Source of the DNA: Paenibacillus sp. GSMTC-2017
GTDB lineage: Bacteria; Bacillota; Bacilli; Paenibacillales; Paenibacillaceae
NCBI RefSeq assembly: GCF_016019935.1
Contig: NZ_JAECMT010000003.1
Span: 122 to 64,121 of the forward strand
Length of the DNA: 64,000 nucleotides
Direction of reading: 5' to 3'
The notes under the pieces are model-generated. The model was not told the DNA's origin. It saw only the letters and a list, made by a program, of their open reading frames with translations, and ran no database searches. Within the stretch, counting starts at the first letter, position 1. The number at the start of each line of letters is the position of its first letter. The position numbers and the translations under genes are program-made. Shown here piece by piece: positions 1 to 9,816 of this stretch.

Positions 1-633
<633 letters not shown>

Positions 634-762
634 TAATACGCTTATATAGGTCATACAACTTGTAAGCAAACAGCTAAAGACATTCAAGCAAGATCTTTCG
701 TATCCAGTTTTCAGGGCGCAAAACGCTTTGAAGCAGATGTTTGCCACGAGCAAATGTCACGT

Positions 763-879
763 TTGGTGGCGATGGCGAAGGGGAACCACGCGTTCCCATA
801 TCGAACACGACCGTTAAGCCCTTCAGCGCCGATGGTACTTGGACCGCAGGGTCCTGGGAGAGTAGGACGTTGCCAAGCA
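763..879 (+). rRNA. 5S ribosomal RNA
   Basis: A 117-nt segment has the conserved 5S pattern: TGGTGGCGATGGCGAAGGGG at the start, CCCATATCGAACACGACCGTTAAG in the middle (shown for position only) and GGGAGAGTAGGACGTTGCCAAGC at the end. It follows the 23S gene after a 129-bp spacer and is followed at once by a terminator, so it is the last gene of this rrn operon. Ends are estimated from the family pattern. Confidence 0.95.
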
Positions 880-884
880 CGAAT

Positions 885-917
885 AAACTACCGCATCTAA
901 CTGCGGTAGTTTTTTTG
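885..917 (+). terminator. rrn operon terminator
   Basis: An inverted repeat (AAACTACCGCA / TGCGGTAGTTT) is followed by a T run, five bases after the 5S gene. It is a standard intrinsic terminator. The same structure recurs at 1123-1154 and 1361-1391 inside the tandem repeats. Confidence 0.9.
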
Positions 918-1122
918 TGCGTACAGAAATGTGCATGTTGGCTATGCCAATGCGCATTCCTATGGCAACGTTCTTCTCCCTACTGGGAGAGTATCTAACC
1001 CTTTTGATCGAAGTAACTCGGCGTAGCTGACTCGGTTTTTAGCGGAAGGTTTAGATGCCGACCGTGAAGTAGCTCGAGATGCTGGTTCATCCGGTGCGGA
1101 ATGGCCGTTGCCAAGCACGAAT

Positions 1123-1154
1123 AAACTACCGCATCTAACTGCGGTAGTTTTTTT
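1123..1154 (+). terminator. Terminator copy in second 238-bp unit
   Basis: Exact copy of the rrn terminator stem-loop and T run, carried in the second tandem unit. It may act as a back-up stop for rrn transcription. Confidence 0.75.
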
Positions 1155-1360
1155 GTGCGTGCAGAAATGTGCATGTTGGCTATGCCAATGCGCATTCCTA
1201 CGGCAACGTTCTTCTCCCTACTGGGAGAGTATCTAACCCTTTTGATCGAAGTAACTCGGCATAACTGACCCGGTTTTTAGCGGAAGGTTTAGATGCCGAC
1301 CGTGATGTAGCTCGAGATGCTAATTCATCCGGTGCGGAATGGACGTTGCCAAGCACGAAT

Positions 1361-1391
1361 AAACTACCGCATCTAACTGCGGTAGTTTTTT
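1361..1391 (+). terminator. Terminator copy in third 238-bp unit
   Basis: Third copy of the rrn terminator stem-loop, with a T run one or two bases shorter. This explains the 237-bp period of this unit. Confidence 0.75.
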
Positions 1392-1605
1392 GTGCGTACA
1401 GAAATGTGCATGTTGGCTATGCCAATGCGCATTCCTATGGCAACGTTCTTCTCCCTACTGGAAGAGTATCTAAACCTTTTAATCGAAGTAACTCGGCGTA
1501 GCTGACTCGGTTTTTAGCGGAAGGTTTAGATGCCGACCGTGATGTAGCTCGAGATGCTAATTCATCCGGTGCGGTATGGACGTTGCCAAGCACGAATAAA
1601 CTACC

Positions 1606-1963
1606 TACAATTTACTCCATATTCTAATTTCTCATACAAAGTCTTCATTTAAAGCCCTCATTCTAAGCGTATATATACGTCTATTTTCTGCTTAAGGTCG
1701 AAATTTACTTCTATTAAGTGTAAAAATACGATTATTATTATGAAATTCCTCATTTTATCACTTTCTAAGCGTAAATATGCGTTTGTTCCGCTTAAATTCG
1801 GAACATTTAAGATTAGACTGAAGATTCATCTGGTGCTGAATAGAAGAAGTTATCATGCTCGAAGAACCTATCATACTCGAAAAACCTACCGCAATTGTTT
1901 GCGATAGGTTTTTTAATGTGAAGAAAGTGACTCAGATGAGGTCAGAAATGGGTATAAATTTGT
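1606..1963. other. AT-rich intergenic region with degenerate 51-bp spaced repeats
   Basis: No gene is seen. TAAG(C/T)GTA-type segments start at 1664, 1715 and 1766, exactly 51 bp apart. The first contains the palindrome CGTATATATACG. In the first and third, TAAGCG pairs with a downstream (T/C)GCTTA. A terminator stem closes the region at 1883-1914. Confidence 0.6.
1883..1914 (+). terminator. Intrinsic terminator upstream of the MFS gene's 3' end
   Basis: Stem AACCTACCGCAA / TTGCGATAGGTT with one mismatch, followed by a T run on the + strand. It resembles the rrn terminator in its first half and could be a decayed relative. An A run before the stem may also let it stop the converging MFS transcript. 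Confidence 0.6.
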
Positions 1964-3232
1964 TTATTTCGATAACACGACACGTTTCTCACGAAACAGC
2001 ATTAAGAAAATCATAGACGCACTGACATACAATGCTCCCGTAATGCTGAATGTTATTGCATACCCCCAATAATAACCGTAAGTAGCTATAAGATAGGAAT
2101 GAACGGGTCCCATCGTAGCCCATCCAAGCATAAAGGCTGTTTGCATACAGGAATTAGCTAAACTCCGTCTTTTGGCAGAAACGCGATCAATTAGTATCGC
2201 AGATTGTAATGGATTAGCTGCATTCATTAGTGCTTGTCTGAATAAAAAGCTAATCGAGGCTACGAGTAATAGATTCGTAAATCCTGTTAGTAGTAGGAAA
2301 GGAAGCGAGAGTGTTTGGAAAATAACGATTGCTCTCACTTGACCAACCCGATTTGCTAGCGTAGGACCAATCAGCATAGAGATGATCGTCATTACTTGTC
2401 CTAATGACAGCAAGAGACTCATAGCACTAAGTGATATAGTAAAACGGTTCGTGAAATATAAATTTAAATATGGAACGACTAGACCAGAACCTATACCAAT
2501 CATGAGTTGAATAGCTGCAAATTTAGTAATGAAAGAGATATCTCCATTTGATCGATCCCTTTGTCCTGTTGTCGTGTCCTCGTTAACTTCGTTAGACTCT
2601 TCAATGGCCTGTTTTTCTGTACGTTTAGCTTCTCTTATCGACTGAATGGGTACAAAAGCTGCTATTGTCGCTAGACTGCCCAGTAGTAACACAATTTTAA
2701 AAGAGAGGAGCTTATCTACTCCTGCAGCTTGCAAAATGTCTGCAACAATTCCCCCGCCAAGGCTGCCGGCAACTTGAGAAGCAAGCACAAAGGCAGAATA
2801 GATACTGAATATGCGCAGACGGTCTTTTTTGGCTATATTTTCTGCAAGGAACGGAATGGCAAGCACTTGAAAGATAGCGGCGAATATACCGGTTAGAACG
2901 GCGAGAATAAGCAAACTGCCTTCTGTCTCGAATAATGAGCGGCCTGCTAATACGATACCACTGCATAAAGCCCCGACGACAAGCAGCCGCTTGCGGCTTG
3001 TACGATCTCCGAATATCCCAATAGGAATAAAACATAGCGCTGTTGCGAGTGATTGCATACTAACGATTTTTCCACTCATAGCATCGGCATAACCAAGTTC
3101 ATGAATGTACAAGTTGTAAAGTACGGAAAACATCCCCGTGCCGATCTGGTAGAGCATATTTGCTAAAAAGAACAGACGAATATTTCGTGACCAGCCCTTC
3201 CACTCGGTAGTGGTAGATTGAATAATACTCAT
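1964..3232 (-). CDS. MFS transporter
   Basis: A 422-residue, highly hydrophobic protein with the layout of a 12-helix major facilitator transporter in the cytoplasmic membrane. The loop after helix 2 reads GIFGDRTSRKRLL, the usual MFS motif A (G-x-x-x-D-R-x-x-R-R/K). A charged loop in the middle (REAKRTEKQAIEESNEVNED) separates two six-helix halves. The ATG at 3232 is chosen because AGGGGG stands 7 bases before it; an in-frame ATG farther upstream lacks such a site. It is a single-gene unit. Its substrate cannot be told from sequence; drug or sugar efflux is possible. Confidence 0.85.
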   Translation of the reverse strand: MSIIQSTTTEWKGWSRNIRLFFLANMLYQIGTGMFSVLYNLYIHELGYADAMSGKIVSMQSLATALCFIPIGIFGDRTSRKRLLVVGALCSGIVLAGRSLFETEGSLLILAVLTGIFAAIFQVLAIPFLAENIAKKDRLRIFSIYSAFVLASQVAGSLGGGIVADILQAAGVDKLLSFKIVLLLGSLATIAAFVPIQSIREAKRTEKQAIEESNEVNEDTTTGQRDRSNGDISFITKFAAIQLMIGIGSGLVVPYLNLYFTNRFTISLSAMSLLLSLGQVMTIISMLIGPTLANRVGQVRAIVIFQTLSLPFLLLTGFTNLLLVASISFLFRQALMNAANPLQSAILIDRVSAKRRSLANSCMQTAFMLGWATMGPVHSYLIATYGYYWGYAITFSITGALYVSASMIFLMLFREKRVVLSK

Positions 3233-3377
3233 GTAGCATCCCCCTGTTGCTTCATCCAATCCACCTACCTTACTACTCGATGAGCAGTAAATCAATAGAG
3301 AATTGAGAGGTATAATTCCCTCCATCATCTAATCATGATATGCTTAACATAAGTAACCAATTAGGAGGGTAATAGTA

Positions 3378-3740
3378 ATGCAAACGTTTGTTATTTTAGG
3401 TAGTGTTTTGATGGTTTTGGCGGTTGCTATCGGTGCATTCGGTGCACATGCGCTGAAAAGCAGAATAGCACCAGATAAGCTGAAAGTATATGAGGTCGGT
3501 GTTCAGTACCATATCGCACATGCTTTAGGTTTAATTTTGATCGGATTGCTTGCAAACGTATTTCCGGATGAAAAACTTATCCTAACAGCAGGCTGGTTTC
3601 TGGTAGCGGGGATTGTATTGTTCTCTGGCAGTCTATATGTGTTAAGTGTGGCGAAAGCTAGATTTCTTGGTCCCATTACACCACTAGGCGGACTTTCATT
3701 TATGATCGGTTGGGTGCTTGTTGCTGTTGCTGTTATGTAG
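3378..3740 (+). CDS. DUF423 family membrane protein (YwdK-like)
   Basis: A 120-residue protein with four predicted membrane helices. The opening pattern GAFGAHALK followed by a Y-H-I-A-H-A-L-G segment is characteristic of the DUF423 family (YwdK in Bacillus, YgdD in E. coli). AGGAGGG precedes the ATG. The gene is transcribed alone, divergent from the MFS gene, and ends at a clear terminator. Family function is unknown. Confidence 0.85.
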   Translation: MQTFVILGSVLMVLAVAIGAFGAHALKSRIAPDKLKVYEVGVQYHIAHALGLILIGLLANVFPDEKLILTAGWFLVAGIVLFSGSLYVLSVAKARFLGPITPLGGLSFMIGWVLVAVAVM

Positions 3741-3791
3741 ATGCAATTACTAACATTTATAATGAAAAGAATTAAATGATAATAATTCGTT

Positions 3792-3820
3792 AACCCAGTT
3801 CACATATGAGCTGGGTTTTT
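3792..3820 (+). terminator. Terminator after DUF423 gene
   Basis: Stem AACCCAG / CTGGGTT with a short AT-rich loop, followed by TTTT. Confidence 0.85.
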
Positions 3821-3906
3821 CTATGTTTAAAGTAGAAAAAGTAATCTCTAGTGGAAACATTTCAGTCGACATATCCGTCTATATGTAAAATAATGGAGGT
3901 GACAAT

Positions 3907-5415
3907 GTGCGATATTCGTATACTTCTCGATTAACGCTCTACATATCTATTGTTATTGTACTTGGGACGGCAAGTTTAATGGCAGCTTGTGCAAAGCAAC
4001 CTGAGACTATCCAAACGCCGACAGAATCTTTAAATAATGAAGTGATCGAAAATACCGAAAAACCGAATACAAATTTCGGTTCCGGGGAGTTGCTTGCAAC
4101 GCGACCTGTACGATTTCCTGTAAACTGGAGCTTCCGAAATAGTGGGACGTTGCCATTCACATATTTAGAGGCAGTTACTGAAGACGAACTGATCGTTAGA
4201 GGAGATGATGGGCGCTTAAGCGGTATGCATGATAATTCCAGCATATACATACTTGATAGACATACAGGCAAGACGAAATGGCAGATCGATGCGGGTCATG
4301 GCTGGGCATTTACTATTTTGGACGAAGCGAAAAAAAGTGTATCTGTGTATACCACTTATGATTCCGATGGCGATACCTATCGTAATGTTGTGAATCATAT
4401 TCGGTTGTCGGATGGGAAGCTGATGTGGAGCTATCAAGTTCCAATAGAAGTAGAAGGGCATTGGACGATGGCTGGAGCCCGAGATGTCATTATTTTATAT
4501 AGGGGTGATTTCGAAGAAGACAATCGAATCATTACGCTGGATGCAGAAACAGGAAAGGTTCTGTGGGAGAAGTCCTATAAGGAACAATTCAAAATAGTGA
4601 ATGATAACGGGGTAGAACCATATATTTTGCTAAAACAGGAACAAACGTTGTTTGCATTACAACCTCAAACAGGTAATTTGCAATGGGAAGTAAGCTCCGA
4701 TAAGTTCGTCTCTCATGCTCAGGAGGAGTCGTTTCATACAGGCGTGTATATTGAACTTCGCATGAACCCTTTTCAATCCCAGCAGCCTTATGAATGGGTG
4801 AGACTCGGCAAAGAACTCGTGTTAATTAACTTGGCATCGGGTAATGTTCAAGCGCGATATGAATTACAGTTGAAAGAAGTAGTTACTATTGTCGATGAGA
4901 AGTATTTACTTCTTCAAAGGGCTCTTGACGCGCGTGATTTTCTATATGGTAACACGTTCGAAACTACGCTTTATAATATAGCAGAAGAGAAGCCATTATG
5001 GACAATTGCCGGTCGGGGGTCAGGACCCATTATTGATGGTGACCGACTTTATCTTACACTAGATGGCGCACCAACCGCAGTAGATATAATAACAGGACAT
5101 ATGGTGTGGAAAACAGCTACAAAAGAACTTGGATATGTTGATTCACCATCACCGGCAAAAATAATGTCTAGTAAACCATTGTTATTTTGGATCGGCGAAG
5201 ACTTATTACATATAGACAAAAATAATGGTAGTATCAAGGGCCAGCTTGAAGATGTAAAGCTAGGATTTCCAGAAGCAAGAGATACATACATCAGAAACGG
5301 ACTAATAAACAGTGACGGTGAAGCTATTTACTTAGGTTCTGCGGATAGTTATTTTTCTAAGTTTGAAGTTGGTGATTTTCTCACCAACTTCAGCTCCTTT
5401 ACGGCTAGTCCATAA
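3907..5415 (+). CDS. PQQ-repeat (beta-propeller) lipoprotein
   Basis: A 502-residue protein starting with GTG; GGAGG lies 7 bases upstream. A hydrophobic leader ends in the lipobox-like L-M-A-A-C with Cys28, so it is probably a lipoprotein on the outer face of the membrane. The body has PQQ-type propeller blades, recognisable by repeated D-x-x-T-G-K-x-x-W segments (LDRHTGKTKWQ, LDAETGKVLWE, LQPQTGNLQWE, IITGHMVWK). Such folds often serve as binding or scaffold modules; quinone binding is not implied. The 3' end overlaps the convergent WYL gene by 11 bp. Confidence 0.8.
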   Translation: MRYSYTSRLTLYISIVIVLGTASLMAACAKQPETIQTPTESLNNEVIENTEKPNTNFGSGELLATRPVRFPVNWSFRNSGTLPFTYLEAVTEDELIVRGDDGRLSGMHDNSSIYILDRHTGKTKWQIDAGHGWAFTILDEAKKSVSVYTTYDSDGDTYRNVVNHIRLSDGKLMWSYQVPIEVEGHWTMAGARDVIILYRGDFEEDNRIITLDAETGKVLWEKSYKEQFKIVNDNGVEPYILLKQEQTLFALQPQTGNLQWEVSSDKFVSHAQEESFHTGVYIELRMNPFQSQQPYEWVRLGKELVLINLASGNVQARYELQLKEVVTIVDEKYLLLQRALDARDFLYGNTFETTLYNIAEEKPLWTIAGRGSGPIIDGDRLYLTLDGAPTAVDIITGHMVWKTATKELGYVDSPSPAKIMSSKPLLFWIGEDLLHIDKNNGSIKGQLEDVKLGFPEARDTYIRNGLINSDGEAIYLGSADSYFSKFEVGDFLTNFSSFTASP

Positions 5416-6211
5416 CAATCCCATACCGATCTAAAGCTTTAGTAGAAGATTCATGCATTCGATGTATGAGATAGCCGCCTTCGACGACCTTAACTCGTAA
5501 GCCAAGAAAACGTATCTTGGATAATAAAAAATCACTTTCGTCAGCAAGATAGGTAACTCGGATATGATAGATTTTCGACTCTTCGTTATAACTTACTGAC
5601 TTCTCGAAACAAGAGAAAGCATACAATATTCGCGACAACTCAGGGTTATAGGTTGGGACAATTTCAATGACTGCTTGTTTTTTACGTTGTTCCTGCAATC
5701 TAGTGATACGTGCTTTGAGATCAGGAATACGCTTGGCGGGTAACAGAATCTCTTCATACGTTACGATACCTTGCAACTTCGTGGACATAAGTGAACGTGT
5801 ATTCGTGTTGTACCAGAGTAAATACCACTCTCGCTTCACCATGGAATATTCCAGTTTATAAGGGAGACCGGATTGCCTCTCTTTTAACCCACCATTTTTG
5901 ATATGAAACGAGAGGGTAATTCCTTTGTCCATCATAATCATTCGGCGGAGTGCTCGAAGAAGAGGGTGATAGATTTGTCGCTCGTTACTTTTAGCTTTTT
6001 GCGTAATGATGCTATTAATTTCAGTGGTCGCTTCGTCTTGCAACAAATTCTGAAGTTTGTGTAACGTTTCTGGAGCAAAAGCATCTGTCGCAGTCGGATG
6101 ACCTAACATCGTTTTTACCCAAGATCGTTCTTGAGCGGTTAGTGCAATCGTTTTTGTATCGTCGAGACGTGAGATGATTTGATAGTTAAATATTTTCTCG
6201 AACGGGTTCAT
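5405..6211 (-). CDS. WYL-domain protein without an HTH
   Basis: A 268-residue protein with a WYL-type core (KREWYLLWYNTNTRSLMSTKLQGI) near the middle and a C-terminal region like the WCX extension. No helix-turn-helix is seen at the N-terminus. Known WYL domains act as ligand or nucleic-acid sensors in transcription regulators. It overlaps the end of the larger WYL gene by 26 bp, so translation is probably coupled. The start is uncertain: ATG at 6211 (with AAGGAG 13 bases upstream) or TTG at 6241. Likely a partner of the upstream WYL regulator, possibly controlling the RNA-repair operon that diverges from the pair. Confidence 0.75.
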   Translation of the reverse strand: MNPFEKIFNYQIISRLDDTKTIALTAQERSWVKTMLGHPTATDAFAPETLHKLQNLLQDEATTEINSIITQKAKSNERQIYHPLLRALRRMIMMDKGITLSFHIKNGGLKERQSGLPYKLEYSMVKREWYLLWYNTNTRSLMSTKLQGIVTYEEILLPAKRIPDLKARITRLQEQRKKQAVIEIVPTYNPELSRILYAFSCFEKSVSYNEESKIYHIRVTYLADESDFLLSKIRFLGLRVKVVEGGYLIHRMHESSTKALDRYGIVMD

Positions 6212-7511
6212 AGTAGCTATGGAGCTCCTTCCATTCAGCAATGAATTCTTTGCGAAGCCATTGTGGTTCTAACACCTCGCAACTTGATCCGAAGCTGCGT
6301 AGCCAAGGTTTGATTTCATAGATGCCATTCACTGTAATCTCATAAAGAAATGTTGAATCAGATTCCTCTACGATAACTCCCCATTGACCTTGTGCTTCGA
6401 CACGATCTCTAACAAAGTTTGCTCCACCTCCACCAGGATTAAAAAATCGTGCAACGATTTTGGCTGGACGGTGCGTATCTGTAACCCAACTATTTTTAAG
6501 TGCTTCATTCGCTTGATCTCTAACTTCAATAAAGTGTTCTTCCGTAACAGATTCGCTTTCTTCGATTTGAGTGAGACCTTCCATACGAAACTTCATCAGC
6601 CCTTTACGGGATTGATGCCCGATTAAATACCAACGCCCATACTGATGATCATAAATAACTTGAAGTGGAATAATAGATTCCGTTACCCCATTCGTCTCCC
6701 GTTCAAATAGAGGATTCGTATTTTGAGAAGAATAGGTTTTGTCCTTCTTAGGAGAGAGGTATAGAAAGTTCAGCTTCCTTCGTTTTTCAATAGCGCCAAA
6801 AATAGTATGTAAATGCGCTTCATCTAAAATTCGCGAATGATAATGATATTTGTAACGATGGGTTTCTTCCACATCCCAATTGAATCCACGTTTGCTTAAT
6901 GCTTTTTTAAGTGTGTCGCGAAGCAAATAGCCTTGAACAGACGGAACCTGCGTGTTGGACATCACATCAACGAAGTCATATAGATCAATTAGTTCATCAT
7001 CCGTTAGCTGATCAATTAAATCATTAGCAGCCCTATATTTAAAAGGACGGTTGCCATCCACACGGTGGATAACGCCGATATCGCATAAATATTTAAGGTC
7101 GTTACGAATCGTTTTTTCATCGGGGGCTGGATAGTCAGCGGACATTTGTTCACTGCACATATCCATAACGTCTTTTGCGGTAAGCTCCTCAGATTGTAAC
7201 GCATTTAATAGTAATGCTAAACGAACACTTTCTGATTCCTTTAGCGATTTCGCCCGGAAAAGGAAAAGTAGTAGCGGATCTGCCGACTCGTAATAATTAT
7301 AATGTAATCCATCCGTTAGCTCGGCAGCTTGATAGGAAGGAAGATTTTGTTTTAGCGTGCTCAACATTTCTTTAAGATTACGTAATGTTTTGTCATAGGT
7401 ATGTACAGAAATCCCGAGACGGGCGGCAAACTGCCCCCTGTTGTAAGCTCCACCAGCTAGCGTGAGCGTTCGAAGAAACTGAATTTCTTTATCAAAGCTT
7501 TCTCTAGCCAC
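6186..7511 (-). CDS. HTH-WYL transcriptional regulator
   Basis: A 441-residue protein. The N-terminus holds a winged-helix type DNA-binding region (AARLGISVHTYDKTLRNLKEML) and the C-terminal half a WYL domain with the motif GRWYLIGHQSRKGLMKFRM, followed by a WCX-like tail. The GTG at 7511 is chosen because GGAGG stands 7 bases before it; an in-frame ATG 32 codons upstream lacks a site. It is divergent from the RNA-repair operon across a 219-bp gap, the normal place for a local regulator. WYL regulators are common beside phage-defence and DNA/RNA-damage loci; the ligand here is unknown. Confidence 0.85.
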   Translation of the reverse strand: MARESFDKEIQFLRTLTLAGGAYNRGQFAARLGISVHTYDKTLRNLKEMLSTLKQNLPSYQAAELTDGLHYNYYESADPLLLFLFRAKSLKESESVRLALLLNALQSEELTAKDVMDMCSEQMSADYPAPDEKTIRNDLKYLCDIGVIHRVDGNRPFKYRAANDLIDQLTDDELIDLYDFVDVMSNTQVPSVQGYLLRDTLKKALSKRGFNWDVEETHRYKYHYHSRILDEAHLHTIFGAIEKRRKLNFLYLSPKKDKTYSSQNTNPLFERETNGVTESIIPLQVIYDHQYGRWYLIGHQSRKGLMKFRMEGLTQIEESESVTEEHFIEVRDQANEALKNSWVTDTHRPAKIVARFFNPGGGGANFVRDRVEAQGQWGVIVEESDSTFLYEITVNGIYEIKPWLRSFGSSCEVLEPQWLRKEFIAEWKELHSYYEPVRENI

Positions 7512-7730
7512 AAGGTTACCTCCAACTCGTATAATTAATGATCTAAACTCTATTGTAACGCCAACCATTTGTAAATTACATGGATATTTTTTCTCGTCGC
7601 CATACATTTACCATGTTCGGGTAGCCCTAAATAAGCGATGATAGAGGCATCAAGAAACAAACAGCAGAAGTAAGAAATGATTCGTTCAGATACATGGAAG
7701 AGTCACTTCCCCTCATAGGAGACGATAATA
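7512..7730. promoter_or_regulatory. Divergent promoter region of the WYL pair and RNA-repair operon
   Basis: A 219-bp gap between divergent starts, so it must contain both promoters. A short dyad (GGAAG-AGTCA-CTTCC) at about 7697-7711 lies just before the ribosome site (AGGAGA) of the first repair gene. No sigma-54 type promoter is evident. Individual promoter boxes cannot be assigned with confidence. Confidence 0.5.
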
Positions 7731-8516
7731 ATGAACGATATAAATGAAACAATCAAACTCCAACTGAAATTAATAGAGGCAGAGGAGCAAGTATATATCC
7801 TCTACGCATGCGAATCTGGCAGCAGAGCATGGGGATTCCCTTCTAAGGATAGCGACTACGATGTACGTTTTATTTATATAAGAAAACCAGAATGGTATTT
7901 ATCCATATTCGATAAGCGGGACGTTATCGAGCGACCGATTAATGACATGCTCGACATAAGTGGTTGGGATTTGAAGAAGACGCTAAATTTGTTCCGCAAA
8001 TCTAATCCACCATTATTAGAGTGGCTACAATCGCCAATCCAATATGATGAGAAGTTTAGTGTAGCACAGAAAATTCGCGACATTTCACCGCTAACCTTTT
8101 CACCAGTATCGTGTATGTATCACTACTTGAATATGGCTCGTGGCAATTATCGGGATTATTTGCAGGGTGACCAAGTCAAGATTAAGAAGTATTTTTATGT
8201 GCTTAGGCCAATTCTCGCATGTGAATGGATCGAAAGATATAACGAAATGCCACCTATGGAATTTGATTTACTGGTAGAGAAGCTTTTACCTAATGGAAGT
8301 GAGCTTAAAACCTCGATAGGTGAATTATTAGTTAGGAAAAAAGCTGGAGATGAATTAGATTACGAACCGCGCATAAACCCGATTAATGAGTACTTAGACG
8401 ATAAAATTCAATATTTTGAAAGAATAACAGCATCTTTAAAATCAAAAGCGACGAATAATGATTGGCAACTAGATCATTTGTTCAGATCAGCATTACGAGA
8501 AGTATGGGGATATTGA
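7731..8516 (+). CDS. rlaP: RlaP-like nucleotidyltransferase (YcgL family)
   Basis: A 261-residue protein with a DNA polymerase-beta type nucleotidyltransferase signature: G30-S31-R in CESGSRAWGF, then SDYDVRFIY with D42 and D44 as likely metal ligands. The pattern fits the YcgL/RlaP family, named for its association with RNA ligases. The expected role is adding nucleotides to damaged RNA ends, but the substrate is not shown by sequence. It is the first gene of a five-gene operon with Hen1, Pnkp, RtcB and a MazG-like protein, which strongly supports an RNA-repair role. AGGAGA precedes the ATG. Confidence 0.85.
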   Translation: MNDINETIKLQLKLIEAEEQVYILYACESGSRAWGFPSKDSDYDVRFIYIRKPEWYLSIFDKRDVIERPINDMLDISGWDLKKTLNLFRKSNPPLLEWLQSPIQYDEKFSVAQKIRDISPLTFSPVSCMYHYLNMARGNYRDYLQGDQVKIKKYFYVLRPILACEWIERYNEMPPMEFDLLVEKLLPNGSELKTSIGELLVRKKAGDELDYEPRINPINEYLDDKIQYFERITASLKSKATNNDWQLDHLFRSALREVWGY

Positions 8517-8556
8517 GCGGTTACTCCATTCATAAAATCAGGAGAGGAAGATTAGA

Positions 8557-9813
8557 TTGGCAATTGTACAATTAAACTCAACAAATCCGAAGTTTTCTTT
8601 CCTTATTAAGAAAAACCCGGAGACAGGAATGCTGCTTAGAGCCGTTCGTCAAGGAATAGCGTATGGCTGGTATTCAGATGAGGTAACATTTAATGTTTAT
8701 TTCAAAGATGCAGATAACGATGTTTCCTTTAAGCGGGATCAGAACGAAACTTTTGAATATTTGAACGTATCTCGTTATAACACGCCACTATTTCCGCTTA
8801 GTGCGATTAATGAATTTTTTTCTTCGCCATTAAAGGAGCAGGATGAAGAGGGATATAAACATACTTTCTTTATTAATTTGATTCATATCGAACGGGTGCG
8901 ATATATCACATTTTTTCAAAAACATATGAAGGATTATACGATTACGATCGAACAGCAAGCAAATAAAAGTTATTCATTAACGGTATCGACAGAAAAGAGT
9001 CTGTATCATTTGCTGCATACGGTTAGTGTAATGTGTTTGTTCCTATCTGTAATGGGCAACGAATATATCGATATTTCCGAACCAGTGCTCGATAAATACA
9101 TTCGTAGTATAAATGTGATCGATGCTCCATTTTTTATTAGAAGCCTGTTTGCAAGAAACCTCCTAACGACTCGGGAACGGTTCAAAAAGTATAAGGCATA
9201 CATCGAACAAACGGCTAGATACGAGATGACGCTTGAATATGGCGGAACAGCGACGCAACGTAGAAGTTATATCTCTAGTGTGCTGGCATTCGACAAGCCG
9301 ATCTTAGATTTAGGATGCGGTGAAGGGTTTTATGCTATTTCTTATGCAGGTAAAGTAGACGGCATGTATTATGCGGTAGACATTAATGAAGAGTTGCTTG
9401 AAGTTGTGAAGCGAAAAGCAGAGTCAAAAGGAATCGAAAACATCGTAACGTACAACTCGCTCGATCACTTTTTAGAATCATATAGTCATGACACGGTTGA
9501 TGTTATTTTAACGGAAGTGATTGAACATATGAGTGAAGACGAGGCAGGGGCATTTATTCGCAAAATATTTGAGTCCGTAACGTTTGATCGTCTGATCATT
9601 ACAACGCCAAATGCTGATTTTAACCGTTATTACGAGCTTGATGGATTCCGTCATGATGACCATAAGTGGGAAATGAGCAAACTAGCTTTCGAACAATGGA
9701 TTATTAGGTTGCTTCAAGATTATCCCTGTCAATATTCCTTTGCAGCTATCGGAGATAGTGTAGAAGATATTCATACGACGCAGGGTATTATTATTTCAAA
9801 GAAGGAGGAGTAA
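8557..9813 (+). CDS. hen1: Bacterial Hen1, 3'-terminal RNA ribose 2'-O-methyltransferase
   Basis: A 418-residue protein with the two-part layout of bacterial Hen1. The N-terminal half (about 1-230) is the Hen1-specific region that in studied homologues activates the Pnkp ligase. The C-terminal half is a SAM methyltransferase: LDLGCGEGFYA is motif I, and E320-V-I-E323-H324 with a later His (about 366-369, RHDDHKWEM) matches the metal-binding set of Hen1. Known members methylate the 2'-OH at the 3' end of broken RNA so that the repaired RNA resists recutting. TTG start, with GGAGAGG upstream. It lies 3 bp before pnkp, the usual pairing. Confidence 0.95.
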   Translation: MAIVQLNSTNPKFSFLIKKNPETGMLLRAVRQGIAYGWYSDEVTFNVYFKDADNDVSFKRDQNETFEYLNVSRYNTPLFPLSAINEFFSSPLKEQDEEGYKHTFFINLIHIERVRYITFFQKHMKDYTITIEQQANKSYSLTVSTEKSLYHLLHTVSVMCLFLSVMGNEYIDISEPVLDKYIRSINVIDAPFFIRSLFARNLLTTRERFKKYKAYIEQTARYEMTLEYGGTATQRRSYISSVLAFDKPILDLGCGEGFYAISYAGKVDGMYYAVDINEELLEVVKRKAESKGIENIVTYNSLDHFLESYSHDTVDVILTEVIEHMSEDEAGAFIRKIFESVTFDRLIITTPNADFNRYYELDGFRHDDHKWEMSKLAFEQWIIRLLQDYPCQYSFAAIGDSVEDIHTTQGIIISKKEE

Positions 9814-9816
9814 CAC

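Larger units (their letters stand above)
869..1605 (+). repeat. Tandem 238-bp repeats derived from the rrn 3' end
   Basis: Starts of the unit (GTTGCCAAGCACGAATAAAC) fall at 869, 1107, 1345 and 1582, giving periods of 238, 238 and 237 bp. The first unit begins inside the 5S 3' tail. Each full unit carries the 5S tail, the CTACCGCA terminator and a shared spacer of about 190 bp. The last copy breaks off inside the terminator stem near 1605. Copies differ by only a few substitutions. No open frame explains them. Confidence 0.95.

Noticed and set aside
869-1605. Possible CRISPR array
   Set aside because: Units are 238 bp and identical throughout; there are no short repeats with unique spacers and no cas genes.
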